From contig CAJZBQ010000004.1 of NCBI GenBank assembly GCA_914767885.1, positions 1,217,001 through 1,281,000 of the forward strand: a stretch of DNA of 64,000 nucleotides, read 5' to 3'. Source of the stretch: Blepharisma stoltei. Lineage: Eukaryota; Ciliophora; Heterotrichea; Heterotrichida; Blepharismidae. A program made the translations under genes and the position numbers. The notes beneath the pieces were generated by a model. It saw nothing but the letters and a program-made list of their open reading frames with translations. It did not search any database and was not told the origin of the DNA. Shown here piece after piece: positions 10,218-22,316 of this stretch (positions are counted from its first letter, which is position 1; each line of letters begins with the position of its first letter).

Positions 10218-13200
10218 ATGGAAGGGATCGAAACTCTAAAAGCTGATACCACACTAGACAAATTTAACCCTATAAGACAGCTCTCTAAAAACCTGCCCCC
10301 TTATCTCCAATCAATGAATGAGGTGGACAAAGAAATTAACCTGAAATTTATTGAAAGCATGAACAAAAAAATAACTTTTCTCAAAAATCCCAGGACTTTA
10401 CCTGCTCATTTGACGACTAAGACTGAGAAATTGGCAGAAAAAAGCCCATTTAGGCTGGTCCCAGAAACAGTTACTTTTACAGAATATGAAGAAGGAGGCG
10501 TATATGAAATCCCAATCACCATCACGAACGTTGCAGGGATTTTAAGAAGAATTCAGGCTATACCGCCTGCGACTGAGTATTTTAGTATTGGGCAAATAAC
10601 TTATCCAGATAAAGAAAAAGGAGAAATCGCACCTGGGATGAGCGCGACCATTCTAGTCCGCTTTCATGCAGTTTCATTAGCAGAATATGATGATGAATTT
10701 TTAATAAACTGGTTTATAATGAATTTATAGAAATGTTTTTAAAAAAATTAAAACTTTTGACCTTAATAAAAAAAAATAAAAACTGAGCAAGATCCTATTG
10801 TGGTGCCATTAAGAGCTAGAAGGGAACCTCCTAATCTGACCCTTGTAGAAGTGATGGACTGCGGAACTATTTGGATAGGAGATAGAGTTGACATAAGTTT
10901 CAGATGCCAAAATGTAGGGGGAAGTGCTGGGTTTAAATTTTTCCATGAAAATGAAGAATTGGACGCAGCTCCTGGAGATGAAATTCTCATGAGTGGGCCA
11001 TTTACGATTTTTCCGCTGCAGTTTTATTTGGCAACTGGTCAGTTTATTGATGTATTAGTCAGCTTTCAGCCTAAAGATGAAGGGGTTCTTGAGAATAAAA
11101 TAATCTATATTAATAGATAATTTAAAAAAATATTTTAATTATTACCCAAATTTGTATAAAATATATGGTTTCTATAAAGAATTTTCAGAAAAATTAATCA
11201 AAAACAGCATAATTTTAGCATGTGACAATCAGACCTCACAGTTTTATACCCTAAAAGGCTTTGGAGCTGCTTTAGACATCTCAGTCTCAAAAATCGATGA
11301 CAAGCCTCTGAATTTCAAAGAAAATCCTTTAAATTCAATCTGGTTTAACGAAACTCACCCTAACTCAGACGCTTCTCGAGATATTTATGTTTCCAATTTA
11401 AGTGCGCTTCCAGTAGCATACCATTGGTCAACCTATGTATTTAATGATACAAATATTACGCTAGAAGCTCACAATAACCATTACTCAATCACCCCAATAC
11501 AAGGGATTTTAGACCCTGGCTCCACAAATCAATTTAAAATTATCCTAGAAAACATCAGTTTAGGATTTAAAAAAAATATTTTATAATCAGAAATAATTAA
11601 ATAAAAAAATATACGTTTAGGCCTGCGTCATTTCAGCCGTTTAATGAATATGCTGATTTATTTGTTGATAATATTCCGCTTCCTGCTTTAAAATATATAT
11701 CTCCAAGCTTAAAAGAAAGTCCTTTGCTAAGTGAAATTGCGGGGCAGTTTTTAGGCAGCAATGCCAAATTTCCATCAATCCCGTATTTGCAATTTGAGCT
11801 TCATGGAAAAGGGAGCCTTTGTGAACTGGAATTTGACCCAGTCTATTATAGACTCTATTAAGTTTAAATTTAATTTATATAAGTAGCATAAATCTCTTAT
11901 TTTCTATACAAATAAGCTATTATTTTTATTATTATTTTATTATTTTCAATACTATTTTCTATGTATTTCCTCATAATTTATTACTTGGACAATCTTATAG
12001 AGCAGAAATAAAGCTAAAAAACAAAAGCCAAGGATCTGTTAATTTCAAGCTTATAAATTTGCCTGAAAGGACCTCAGAAAGTGTTACGACAGCAGTAAAT
12101 ATCTCTGAAGGCCAAATTGATGGGAATTCTGAAATCAGCTTAGACTTCACTTGGATCACAAACACCTTACTTCCTCGACGTGAGCGAACAAAATCATGGA
12201 AGCTCTATTTTTTGTATAAAAAGCCATCTTCCCTAGTGAGCAAAAAAAATAAAAAGGTGACATTGACTCAGAGGCGACTGCCTGTGAAGTAATCCGACCC
12301 ATCCTGATAAAACTGAAAGTATGGCCTCTGTCCCTTTTTGAAGTAGACCTCAGGTTGAGGATTCCTTGCCGAAAAGGGTAGTTTGTTTCTCCCCTGAAGG
12401 TTTTCCAGTCCCTGCCAGATGGGTTAGACAGGTTAAGCCTACCATATGATCTTATCTCATCGGGGCCATCGGAGCACTCTGCAAGCGGTGGCTCTGCACT
12501 AAGGAGTTAATCCCTAGGACAGGTGATTCAGGTCGGGAATCAACAATGGTAACATTTTTGAATCAAGATAGGCATCAGCTGTTTGGTTTGCCCAATTATG
12601 ACCAGCACAATTATTTAATCATTTAATCAGCGAACAAAAAATTTTTTATGAGATATATAAGTGATAATTATTATAATGGAATCTCTATGTAAATTCTGTT
12701 TAATATAATACCAGTTTTCCAATTTTTGTAAATAGGATAGATTACAAAAAAAAATTACTATAAAATTTATATATAATTTTTTTTTAAAAAATTAATCCCT
12801 TCATAAACGAACAAAATTGTTTTCTTCACGCGCTGAGGGCGGAGCTAGGCAGCCAGGTCGGCGTCTACCAATGCTCTGTCAGTAACGGCTTTCCTATCTA
12901 TTTCCAAATCCAAAGCAACACAATCGGCCCTGAAATCTCTTTAGAATCCTCCAATTGCGATTTTGGGATCATAAAATGTAAAGAAAAATCAATTTCTAAT
13001 TTTACTATAAAAAACGAAAGCGGGATACCAGCACATGTTACTATTGGCCACGAAAATTTCCATAAATATACCAATTCCTCAGAGCAATCTATTATAATTT
13101 CCCCAAATTATAAAGAAATTGCCCCATATGACACATTAAAAGTGTCTATAGAAATTCTGAGTAACAAAGTCGATACTATTGAAGAAATCATAAAAATTGC

Positions 13201-16200
13201 TGTAAAAAATGGAGAAGCCAGGTATATAAATATTTTTGCAGAGGTCCAAAAGCCTGTAGTAAGCCTTGACTGCTATGAATTCAAACTTGGGCAGCTTGCG
13301 GCTGGGATAGAGTCTAAGCCAAAAACAGTGACCCTTATAAATTATGGAAATTTAGATATACTTTATTGTAGGATTGCGTTAATTTTTATTTTTTTAAATT
13401 TTTGGATTATTTTATATAGAAAATAATACAACTTTTAAATGAGTAATTCCACTTACTGAAGCCCACGATTTCAAGATAAGTCCTTCTTCAGGAGAAATCA
13501 AGGCTTCATCAAAGGTTACTTGTGAATTTACAATGATTCCATTCAATGGAGGGAATTTAGATGAAATTTGGGTTTGTGAAGTAGAAGGATTGGACTCGCC
13601 TTTAGGAATTTTGACTACTAGAGATGGATATAAATAAAATGGCCTCTCGGCCAGGGTATTGCTGGAAGGCAATGCAGCCTCAAGCACATTTTATTTATGT
13701 CGGCAAGTATTGCCAACTGAGAAATGGATAATTGTGATAGGTAATTAACAGAGCCTAGTCTATTTTCAAAATTGGGTTTCACCTCAAAGGGAAAAGGTGG
13801 GCTCAGAGTTGGAAAGTGGATGCCCAACTGCGTCTACAGGCAATGCCTAGGCCATTCGGGCAACTCCCTAGCGTGGAACCGAGGCTTATGCCTTGGGCTT
13901 TGAATTTTTTCCTTTTTGCCAAAAATTCCATTTTTTTGGGATTTTTGTGTAGACACCCTTCGTGCACTCAAGCAGCAAGCCGGCAAAGCAAGGGGAGACA
14001 AAACACAGAACCTTACTTAACAGGTACCATTGCGTCAAGCGTGAAATAGAGGAAAGGTGGAGCACTCCCAGATTATTCATTCCAACTCTAAAAAGCTCTC
14101 CCTGCCGAAGTTGCAAAGGGAGTGAATCCCCTATGGGATCCTTGGTGACTCCGTTACCAATAGGGCAAGCAAGCCAACCCTGTAATTTAAGTTTAAGACT
14201 ACTGGAGACGTAAAAGGTCTCGAAATTAGCTATATTCCTGCTAAGGATATATAAATTAAAATGGCGAAATATGCAAACCTGCCCTCTTGGCGCAGCAGTC
14301 CAGATCTTATGGCCACAGCGAATTGGGACGGACTTCGAGCCGAGAATCTAGTGCAGGCTAAAGAGATGTGTATCCAGGTAGGGTTTTGGCTGCTTTCTTG
14401 TGGTTGGAAATGGAGGCGCTCAACAGCGTCCTTTGGATCCGAGGACTCATAGGCATTCCTCTACCGAGAAACTGGGATTTCTGCCCAGACCACAGGAGAG
14501 CAGTCTTTTTCTTGTAGCTGCAGAAGAAAGGCACTTCGACCATCGATAGACTCCAAGGAGCTGATCCATGGAATCAAGCTACTCCAATCGCCAGTAGCAT
14601 GGCCGCAGAAATCCATAAGCACTTAAGACTGAAGCTGCAAGAAGGAGACAGAAGATGCCGGAAGTGACAAGGACCCTCAGGACTGGAGTCGAAAAGTGGA
14701 TAAACCTCCCGTACAGTAGGTTTTTGATGACTGCATTACCAATATAGCTAACGCCTAACTTTAATAATCCTAATCCTGCTGATGATAATAATTTGAACAC
14801 TCTGGCAAGCTTGACAAGCTCAAAGCAGAAATCGATACTTCCTCCATCTTTATATAACGCAAGTGACAGACAAAGCTACTTGTCTAGTATGACACTGTCT
14901 GCAGCACAGCCTGATCAGCATTTGAAAGTCATTGATTTTGGCTATTCTAATATAAACTGTGCTAAATTAAACTAGAAATCGTAGCATTATAACCTTAATA
15001 TAAATTTTTAAAAAAAAAGACTGTATATCTCCAGCGCAAAAATCCAATATATCAATTGCAGCATAGGAGACTCCAAATCGATAAAATTCATCATAAAAAA
15101 CAGCTCAGGACTAAGAACCACTTTTGACCTAAAAATGGACAACTATGAGCCAGGGCTTTCACAAGAAGAAGTCCTAGCCCAAATCAAAGCAAAAGAAGCA
15201 AAAGCTTTGCAATTCGAATCCCCCAAAGACGCAAGCCCTAGGAAAATCAAATTCACCTCCTCTACAAAATTCCAAACAAAAAATACCACAAAACGTCCAG
15301 ACTCCAGAGAAAAACTTCCTCCATTACTAAGTGATGCTCATGAGCAGCTAACTCCCCCCTTTAAATTGGAGCAAAATACCGGTAAAATTGAATTTTTTTG
15401 AGTATTTTAACTCCCTTTAAATTAAATACTAATTTTTATAAAATTAGTTTTAACCTGATTTAATAGACAAAATGCAAGTAAAACGTTATTTTAATAGTTT
15501 TCACACTAAATCGATTAATTTTTTTATAAAAATAAATTTTTAAAAAAGAATGAAAGATGAAAATACTTAGTTTTGACTTAATTTATTGGAAAAGTGCAAA
15601 TAGAATGCTATTTAAACAGTTTTAACACTAAATAGTTTAATTTTTTAAGTTATTTAAAATAAATTAAATATATTATGCTCAATTATTTTTCCTTAAAAAC
15701 AAATTTAACTCCCTTTAAATTGGAATAAAGATTTTTTGTTCCCATTTAAAAGTGAGGAGTAAATAAATTTTCTACCAAAGAAGGAGAAACCTTTACAGCG
15801 ACCAAACAGCTGGAAAAATCAAAAAAATTCTATTTAAGCAACAATAAAGGCCTAGCTTTTGTATGTGAGCCAAAGTCGGGGGTAATTGATGCCCACAGTG
15901 AGGTAATTGTGACTGTGACGATGTATAATGACATTTGTGGGAGATTTGAAGATATTTTAGTATCTTCAGTAAAAGGTCTGAAACCTCATAGGATTCCGAT
16001 AAGGTCAAGAATTAAAGGCTCTCCACTAGTTTTAGCTCCAAATCAGCTTGGCGTTAATTATGCTATTTTTTATTAGCAATTCCTAAAGATTTATTATTTG
16101 CTATTAATATTTATTTAATTTAAGCGGTATACAAAGTAGACCCCCCTATTTTATCATTAGGTACCCTCCTCTCCTCAGGCCAGCCTCTTTCTAAAAAAAT

Positions 16201-17683
16201 AAAACTCTACAACAGCGGGCCTAAAGACATTTGGCTTGACTGGAAAATCTTCAATTACAAAGACCTTGCCGCCCGTGAAGACGGGATTTTCAAAATTTCC
16301 CTGGTCCCCACCACAATCCAATATTCCGCTGATGACGAAAAAATTGACCTTTTTGACGTAAAATTTCAAGTCACAGAACCTGCCGAAAAGCCTTCCCCAT
16401 TTTCTATATCTCCCAAAGAAGCCATTATTTCAGGCAGAAAAGAGACTATTTTTACTATAAGTTTTACTAGTGAAATAGAAGAAATGCATGAAGCCGTGAT
16501 TTTGGCACACCCAAAAATTGTAGAAGAAGAGGACACTGTGCTAGGGGAGCTTGGGATTAATTTGCAGGCTAAGACGATTTTGCCTTGGCTTCATGTAGAT
16601 AAGGTGCAGAGGGCTGATGGGTTTTATTATTTAGCATTTGATGGATATTCAGCTGGCGGGCCAAATGGGATTAAAGATATTGGACTTTCTAACATTACGT
16701 CAGCTATCCTTAGTTTTACTATTTTATTGTGATTTAGGGTGTATAATCATTAAAAAAATTTTATTTTTAATTGGATTTAGAAATAATTATCCAGGATAAT
16801 AGAAAATGGACCTTTTATGATCGTCCAAGCCAAAAGTTCTGCACCTATTTATTTACAAGATTATGAAGGAGGTGCTGTAGCTGACAAAGTAGAGCAGCTT
16901 AAGCTAAAGAAAACTAGTAGTAATTTACCAATAACAGAACAAAAGTATACACTTGCCCCAGAAGACAACCTACAAGTATTTATCAAATTTTTAAAACCAA
17001 ATCTTAACGATATTGATGCCTGGCCTTTGGCTTCTCGGTCCTCTATTGGTGGCTCCTTTTTAATCCGTTTCTCAAATGGCCACGAGCAGCGGCTAAAATT
17101 AGAGGCCAGATTATACAGACCAAAAATAATCATAAATTCAGAGCAGTCAGACGAGTTTAAAAAGCTAATAGAACAAGACTTTGGGATAGTAAATATTCAG
17201 TTCTCTAAAAAACTGTCTCTATTTTTATCAAATGTATGCTTATTTATATTGAAAATCCTGATAATTTATAATGGTATTAATATTGGCAGAGTTTATAGAA
17301 AAAGGATAAGCCCTGTGGACGCTAAATGGAGACTTAATTATGTTCAATACCCTAAAAAGAAAAATACTGGCTGGAAAACAATGACTAAACAAGAAAAAGA
17401 AGACGATACTATTTTAGATGACCCTGAGGTGTTCCAGTTTTCTATTTCAGAAGGGGTGCTGAAAGGGCCTTCTGTACCTTTAAAATATACCCCAACTGGT
17501 CCAGCGCTTCCGCAAGCCCTAAACCAAGACTTAGAGAAGCTTCCTTTACAAATCCAAATATTATTTAAGCCAAAATTAGACAAATTGTACAAATCAATGT
17601 TCAAAATTATCACTGAAGGAGGGCCTGACCTAGATTTTGTGCTTAAAGGAAGAGGCTCGTATTTAGAAGAATATGATCGTTAA
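10218..17683 (+). CDS. Large ASH-domain (HYDIN/DLEC1-like) axonemal protein, 12 IESs
   Basis: Removing 12 inserts leaves exactly 1503 codons (1502 aa plus TAA at 17681-17683). The protein is a string of beta-sandwich repeats of the ASPM-SPD2-Hydin type. Visible repeat starts include FTEYEEGGVYEIPITITNVA, SYRAEIKLKNKSQGSVNF and SIKFIIKNSSGLRTTF, each followed by an I/P-rich region and a closing xVxF strand. A charged linker lies around QEEVLAQIKAKEAKAL. Members of this class (HYDIN, CFAP47, DLEC1/CFAP81) sit on ciliary microtubules; which one this is cannot be decided by eye. Trp in TTFKWVIPL is TGA. It contains the densest IES load in the window. Confidence 0.85.
10705..10776. other. Short IES, 72 bp
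   Basis: TA 10705 joined to TA 10777 gives EFLIKTEQDPIVVPLR. TA 10702 also keeps the frame. Confidence 0.88.
11101..11209. other. IES, 109 bp
   Basis: TA 11101 joined to 11210 gives ENKIILACDNQTS, continuous with the downstream repeat. Confidence 0.9.
11568..11617. other. Short IES, 50 bp
   Basis: TA 11568 joined to 11618 gives SLGFRPASFQPFNEY. Among the shortest in the window. Confidence 0.85.
11849..11973. other. IES, 125 bp
   Basis: TA 11849 joined to 11974 gives FDPVYYNLLLGQSYRAEIKL. Other phases leave stops or lose the GQSYR strand. Confidence 0.82.
12168..12845. mobile_element. Family-1 MITE split by a SINE-like element, IES 678 bp
   Basis: The ends are degenerate family-1 termini (TACTTCCTCGACGTGAGCG ... 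CACGCGCTGAGGGCGGAGCTA). The join gives NTLGSQVGVYQCSV. About 380 bp of GC-richer sequence near 12240-12640 interrupts the MITE. Confidence 0.88.
12240..12640 (+). mobile_element. SINE-like element (same family as 62137-62512)
   Basis: It shares its head (AATAAAAAGGTGACATTGAC) and a long internal stretch (TTTGTTTCTCCCCTGAAGG, CTGCCAGATGGGTTAGACAG) with the minus-strand element at 62.1-62.5 kb. Ends inside the MITE are approximate. Confidence 0.75.
13357..13426. other. Short IES, 70 bp
   Basis: TA 13357 joined to 13427 gives NYGNLDTTFKWVIPL, with a TGA-coded Trp just after the junction. Confidence 0.85.
13631..14755. mobile_element. Long IES, about 1.1 kb, holding two SINE-like elements
   Basis: Left TA 13631; right TA 14756 (14762, 14765 and 14771 also fit the frame). 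It is GC-richer than nearby coding DNA. Two elements in tandem each begin with (AT)AAATTAAAATGGC, at about 13633 and 14251. Several short open frames here are spurious. Confidence 0.85.
14251..14700 (+). mobile_element. SINE-like element (same family as 37.2-37.5 kb)
   Basis: From AAAATGGCGAAATATGC it matches the copy at 37190 over more than 300 bp (CTGCCCTCTTGGCGCAGCA, TTTTGGCTGCTTTC, GTGGTTGGAAAT, AAGGAGCTGATCC). The 3' end is not defined. Confidence 0.8.
14951..15049. other. IES, 99 bp
   Basis: TA 14951 joined to 15050 gives FGYSNINCSIGDSKSIKF, an uninterrupted repeat. Confidence 0.88.
15349..15759. mobile_element. Family-2 MITE as IES, 411 bp
   Basis: Left end has two direct CTTTAAATTGGA-type motifs, right end an inverted pair. 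Two similar internal segments of about 150 bp. The join gives EQLNKFSTKEGETF. Confidence 0.9.
16059..16129. other. Short IES, 71 bp
   Basis: TA 16059 joined to 16130 gives LGVNYKVDPPILSLG. Confidence 0.9.
16725..16799. other. Short IES, 75 bp (or 72)
   Basis: TA 16725 joined to 16800 (or 16797) gives SFTILENGPFMIV. Confidence 0.82.
17235..17306. other. Short IES, 72 bp, in frame and stop-free
   Basis: It contains 24 sense codons and no stop, so ORF prediction reads through it. Removing it joins SLFLSNV to SPVDAKWRLNY, restoring repeat spacing. TA at 17235 and 17307, same codon phase. Confidence 0.8.
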
Positions 17684-17735
17684 AATTTATTAAAAATAGG
17701 AATTTTCTTATTAGAAATTTTAGTTAAAATGCAAT

Positions 17736-18677
17736 ATGGATATCTCAATCAATGGGACAAGAAATGTGCTTATTAAAAAAGCTCTTGCTTATAACAAAAA
17801 ATACATATATAGAAAAGCGGAAAAACAGAAAAATAATATACAGGACTGATATGGGATAAAGGCGATATATTTTTTTTAAAAAAAAAAATTTTAGGAAATT
17901 AGAGAGGGTGTTATTTTTGAAGAAAAATAAATGAGGATTGGAAATGATAGGTACTTATAGAAAGTAGAGAGGATAGTTTATCAAAACCTCTGAGGGCTAC
18001 GTCATTAAATTCTATTAATGCTCGCCACAGAGGAGTTTTACTTGAGAACTCTGCCAAGATTGCAAGAGATCTGCAAAGAGAAAAACTTAAAGCGAGGTAT
18101 AAAATTTATGTCAGAGAAGCTGATCGAAATTTTAATGACAGTGGGAAATTATTCATTTTAAGCTGTCTTACTAAGATATTTATATTAGCTATTTCTATTT
18201 TCTCTATAAAAAAGCATTTTTTTTATAGCAAATCCTATCAAAATTAATCATCTTTTCTTATTTAATAAAGAAGAAACCTTTAGAGATCCCGATTTCATTG
18301 ACCACAGCACCTGCCTTCACAAATACTCTGACGAAAGCCAAGCTTCTCCCTTCTTCAGATCTTGCAGCTCCCGAAGCTCCCCCTTCACAAACGAGCTTCT
18401 TGTCTCTTCTAATATTTCCATCGACTGAAAAAACGCTGTCCAAAAAAAGCTCTCCACAGTCAAAATCCTAAAAAAAGAAAAAAAACACATGAAATTGCCT
18501 CGAAAATCGTTAAAATTTATCAAATGTGAAAACAAAGAGCCTTTATATTCCCCTACAATGTCCCAGGTTTTTTTAAAAAGAAGTTTAAACTCCAAGTCAA
18601 ATACCTCGTCTCCTCACATTTTTGATGTCAGTGATATGTTTAACATTTCAAGTGGCAAAATTAAGCTGAAAAGATAG
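17736..18677 (+). CDS. Unknown protein, at least two inserts, first one unresolved
   Basis: Proposed start ATG 17736 (MDISINGTRNVLIKKALAY), stop TAG 18675. A middle exon (LSKPLRATSLNSINARHRGV and on) is Arg/Lys-rich and helical. The C-terminal part is Ser- and Cys-rich, with one TGA Trp (SIDWKN). One IES (18158-18225) is clear. A second insert between about 17815 and 17965 is needed, but no TA pair gave a convincing join. No domain was recognised. Confidence 0.55.
18158..18225. other. Short IES, 68 bp
   Basis: TA 18158 joined to 18226 gives KLFILANPIKINH and removes in-frame stops. Confidence 0.75.
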
Positions 18678-18863
18678 TAAAATCTCTATAATTTCCTTTA
18701 TTTACCTTATTTAATAATTTTCTTATTCAAAAATCCACCATTATCATAATAAATATATATCATATAATCTCCTTTATATATCTGTCAGTTTTCCATTTTA
18801 ATAGTCAAAAAGGATAATTTACATAGGCGTCCCTATAAGGATCTAAAGGACCTTACAGACTAT

Positions 18864-21800
18864 ATGGACAACTATCGCCAGCAGTTTGAAAATGAGCTTC
18901 GTGCCAAGCTCCAGCAGAAGTCTACCTCTCACGTCTCCGAAGAAACTGTCCTCTTACGTTCTTTCAAATATTTTGACCTTGATAACAGCGAAACAGTCTC
19001 TCTTGACGAATGGACTAAAGCTATAGAAAAAATTGGCCTTGTAGTCCCTGACAAAAGGCTTCTGGAAGACCTTTTTAGGTTTTATGACACTGACCACTCA
19101 GGAGCTTTGGACTATAAAGAATTCGTTGCCGCAATTTATGATAACCAAAGTGTCACTGGCAGGCCAGGGACTTCTCAAAAAACACTGAACCAGCAAATAC
19201 AAGAAGGCCAAGCTGGGATAGAAAAAATCAGGGAAAGGCTGGCTGCAAGAGGAGGCAGAGGAATCATGGGCTTGGCAAGGCAGTTTAAGATTATGGATGA
19301 CGACGGGTCAGGCTGTCTTGATTTCTATGAGTTTTCAAAAGCTATAAGGGATTTTAGGGTAGAAATCAAGGAAAATGAGCTGCAAGCTGTTTTTAATTTG
19401 ATTGACAGGGACAGGTCAGGAGAAATTGACTATGATGAGTTTTTGAGAGCTGTAAGAGGGCCTATGAATGATTTTAGGGTTGCTTTATGCTTTATTCTTA
19501 AGTTTTTTCTATAAAAAATATAGATTTTATATAGGAAAATTCAATATAATAAAATATAGTCAATAGAGCTTTTGATAAACTTGATTCAGACAGGTCTGGG
19601 ATCCTTGACATTGAAGACGTCAAAGAGTTTTATAACGCCAGAGGCCATCCTGACGTCAGAAGTGGCAGAAAAACTGAGGACGACGTATTAGGAGAATTTT
19701 TAGAAACCTTTGAAATGCATCATAATATTGGTGGGACTAGAGATAGAAAAGTGACGAGAGAGGAATTTATGGAATATTATAATAATATTTCTGCAAGTAT
19801 AGATAATGACCAGTATTTTGAACTTATGATGTCAAATACGTGGAAACTTAATGAAGCTCCTGCTTATACCAAAAATAAAGCCTGGACTAATGCAGGGGAA
19901 GATGGAAATAAAGGCCCTGCCAGACCAAGCAAAAATTCTGAGGTAAAAAAAATTTTGCCTTACCACTGTCTAAAAAAATTATTTTGCAGAAAAAAAATCA
20001 TTAAAAATTAGCAGCCAAAATTCTCCTGGATTATTACCTCCTGCTCCACCACTGAACCAGAGAAGTGTAGAAATGCTATTAGAAAGGTTCAGAAGCAAGC
20101 TGGCCACTAGAGGAGCGAGAGGTATAATTGGTATTGCAAGACAGTTCAAAATTATGGACGACGATAACTCAGGAACTATCAGTATGGGAGAATTCCGAAA
20201 AGGCTGCAGAGATTTCAGAATTGACATTGAAGATGAGGACATTGAAAAACTATTTAATGCCCTTGATAGGGATAGGAGTGGAGTATACCAAAATAAATGG
20301 CAAAAATAATCCTAAAAATCCTTACAAAAAAAACTCTATTCTTTTTAACTTGCATAATTGACTATGACGAGCTTATCAGAGGCATACGAGGCCCCATGAA
20401 CTCTTTTCGCCGCCGCGTCGTCAGTCAAGCCTGGGACAAGCTTGACCGTGACAAAAGTGGCATCATCGACATTGAAGACCTCAAAGGTGTCTACTCCGCC
20501 AAAAACCACCCTGACGTCAAATCAGGCAAAAAAACCGAAAATGAAGTCCTCGGCGAATTTCTCGAAACTTTTGAAACCCACCACAATATTTGCGACCTCT
20601 CCAAGAGAGACCGCAATATTACTAAAGATTAGATTAGATTAGATATATGTTATAGCGGGTCTTAAGGGATTATTTCAGCCCCTCGCCGTCCCACGGATAG
20701 CTTCGCAGTGACGCTAAGCGCTATCCTCACACCACCTTTTTCCTCTACTGACGTCACCAAAAAATGGTGACGTCGAAGGTCTTCGGGGAAGCCACCCTAT
20801 TTGGTCAGGGTCTCCGAATCTCAGCATAAAACTCCTTTAACCTCTGACAGGGCTCAGAGTATAGGGGAATCGCCTTCTGCCTTCTCCATGACCTGTCAGA
20901 ACCGTATCACAGGTTCGATAATGCTCTCATGGAGTGGTATCGGGACTTTGTGCCAGTAGGGTTAACTCGTAGGTAAGGAAAAAAAGACAAGGGTCAGCCC
21001 CAAGCCAAAAAACCCACCCCGGAGAACTATCGCCATGTGGTTCGCCTTTCCTGGGCCTGGATCAACTCACAGGTCACCAGGAGTCCACGTCAGATCACGC
21101 CATTTTAATAATTCTATTACTAAAGAAGAATTCGAAGAATACTATAACAACGTCTCAGCCAGCATTGACGATGACAGATATTTTGAGCTCATGATGAACA
21201 ATGCCTGGAAACTCCAACAAGACTCAGGAAGAGGCGCATGGGCCGGATCTTCAAAAGGATTTTCCCCTGACAGCAAAAGAGCTTATATGTTAGCGAACCA
21301 CCCAAGTGCGGCATTAGGGAAAAGTGTAGCCAGTACTGCACCTTATGGGACTACAGAGACTTATGCTCCGCCTAGAAGGGATAATGATATAGCGGAATCA
21401 GCCCAGCCAAGGTCAGCAAATCCTACTATTGATGAGGTTTTAGAAGCACTAAGAGGGAGATTGGCAGCAAGGGGGGCCAGAGGGTTTGTAGGGATCGCTA
21501 GGAATTTTAAGATTATTGATGACGATGGGTCAGGGAATTTGGATTATAATGAGTTTTTGAAGGCTATGAGAGATTTTAGGGTGGATTTTCCTGAAAAAGA
21601 CCTGAGGAAGCTGTTTAACCATTTTGATGCGGATAATAGTGGGACTATTGATTATGAAGAGTTTATTCATAGACTGAGAGGACCTATGAATAATAATAGA
21701 AAGCAGCTTGTTACGCAAGCTTTTAATAAGCTTGATAGTAATGGCAATGGAATTGTGGAGCTTGATGATATTAAAGGGGTATATAACGCAAGAAATCACC

Positions 21801-22287
21801 CTGATGTAAGAGCTGGTAAAAAAACTGAAGAAGAAGTTCTTTGTGAATTTTTATTTTTTTTTTTAAAAAAATATAGGATATCTTATTCTTATTTTAAAAA
21901 AAATCTATTTATTAGTAATAGGATATTTTTTTGTATATGAATAAGGCATTTCTGATAGGTATATATATAAAAAATTATATTTATTGGTTATAGGATATTC
22001 TTTTGTATATAAATTGGTTAAAAGATACTAATACTGATAATAATTTATATAAAAGGCAAAAAGGTATAGACACCTTTGAAATCCACCACGCCACATTTAA
22101 AGAAAACACCAGAGACCATCGCGTCACACTTGACGAATTTATGGAATACTATGCCCACGTGTCCGCTTCTATCGACGATGACAGATATTTCGACCTTATG
22201 ATGAAAAACTCTTGGAACTTCGACAAGAAGTCCTACGAAAAAGCCTGGGCTGGCGACATGACGACTCCTGCTCGTAGGCAAAGATAA
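18864..22287 (+). CDS. Multi-EF-hand protein (calcyphosin-like modules), five inserts
   Basis: After removing five inserts 837 codons remain (836 aa). A first EF-hand pair (FDLDNSETVSLDEW, YDTDHSGALDYKEF) is followed by three related modules. Each has RLAARGxRGxxGxAR, then hands such as MDDDGSGCLDFYEF and DRDRSGEIDYDEF, then RGPMN, a DKLD.D.SG hand, NHPDVRSGKKTE and FMEYYxxxSASIDDD. This arrangement matches calcyphosin-type proteins repeated in tandem. Most loops keep the D-x-D-x-S-G pattern, so calcium binding is likely. The repetition suggests internal duplication, yet IES positions differ between modules. Ends TAA 22285-22287. Confidence 0.9.
19486..19556. other. Short IES, 71 bp
   Basis: TA 19486 joined to 19557 gives NDFRVALVNRAFDKLD, the same spacing as the paralogous modules. 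Confidence 0.9.
19944..20001. other. Short IES, 58 bp
   Basis: TA 19944 joined to 20002 gives KNSEVKISSQNSPGLLPP. A GT...AG reading of the same block is possible but far longer than the 15-nt introns here. Confidence 0.75.
20284..20354. other. Short IES, 71 bp
   Basis: TA 20284 joined to 20355 rebuilds the EF-hand loop RDRSGVIDYDEL. Confidence 0.92.
20617..21114. mobile_element. SINE-like insertion excised as IES, 498 bp
   Basis: Perfect 12-bp repeats TATTACTAAAGA at 20617-20628 and 21115-21126, containing three TAs in register. Removal gives RDRNITKEEFEEYYNN, as in the sister modules. Read on the minus strand the element starts TTAAAATGGCGTGATC and ends with tandem AATCT units. Confidence 0.93.
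21852..22066. other. IES, 215 bp
   Basis: TA 21852 joined to 22067 gives CEFLDTFEIHH. The interior holds two similar TATAGGATATTYTTTTGTATAT blocks. Confidence 0.9.
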
Positions 22288-22316
22288 TTATTTAAGTTAA
22301 ATCTCTATTAAACCAA

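Noticed and set aside
13618-14975. Several ORFs of 60-90 codons on both strands
   Set aside because: Low-complexity-free but non-homologous frames in the SINE-like elements of the 1.1-kb IES; no conserved motif. Only the part after 14756 continues the ASH-domain gene.
19943-19991. A 48-49 nt GT...AG intron in the EF-hand gene
   Set aside because: All six clear introns here are 15 nt; a TA-bounded 58-bp IES at the same place keeps the frame and fits the local pattern better.
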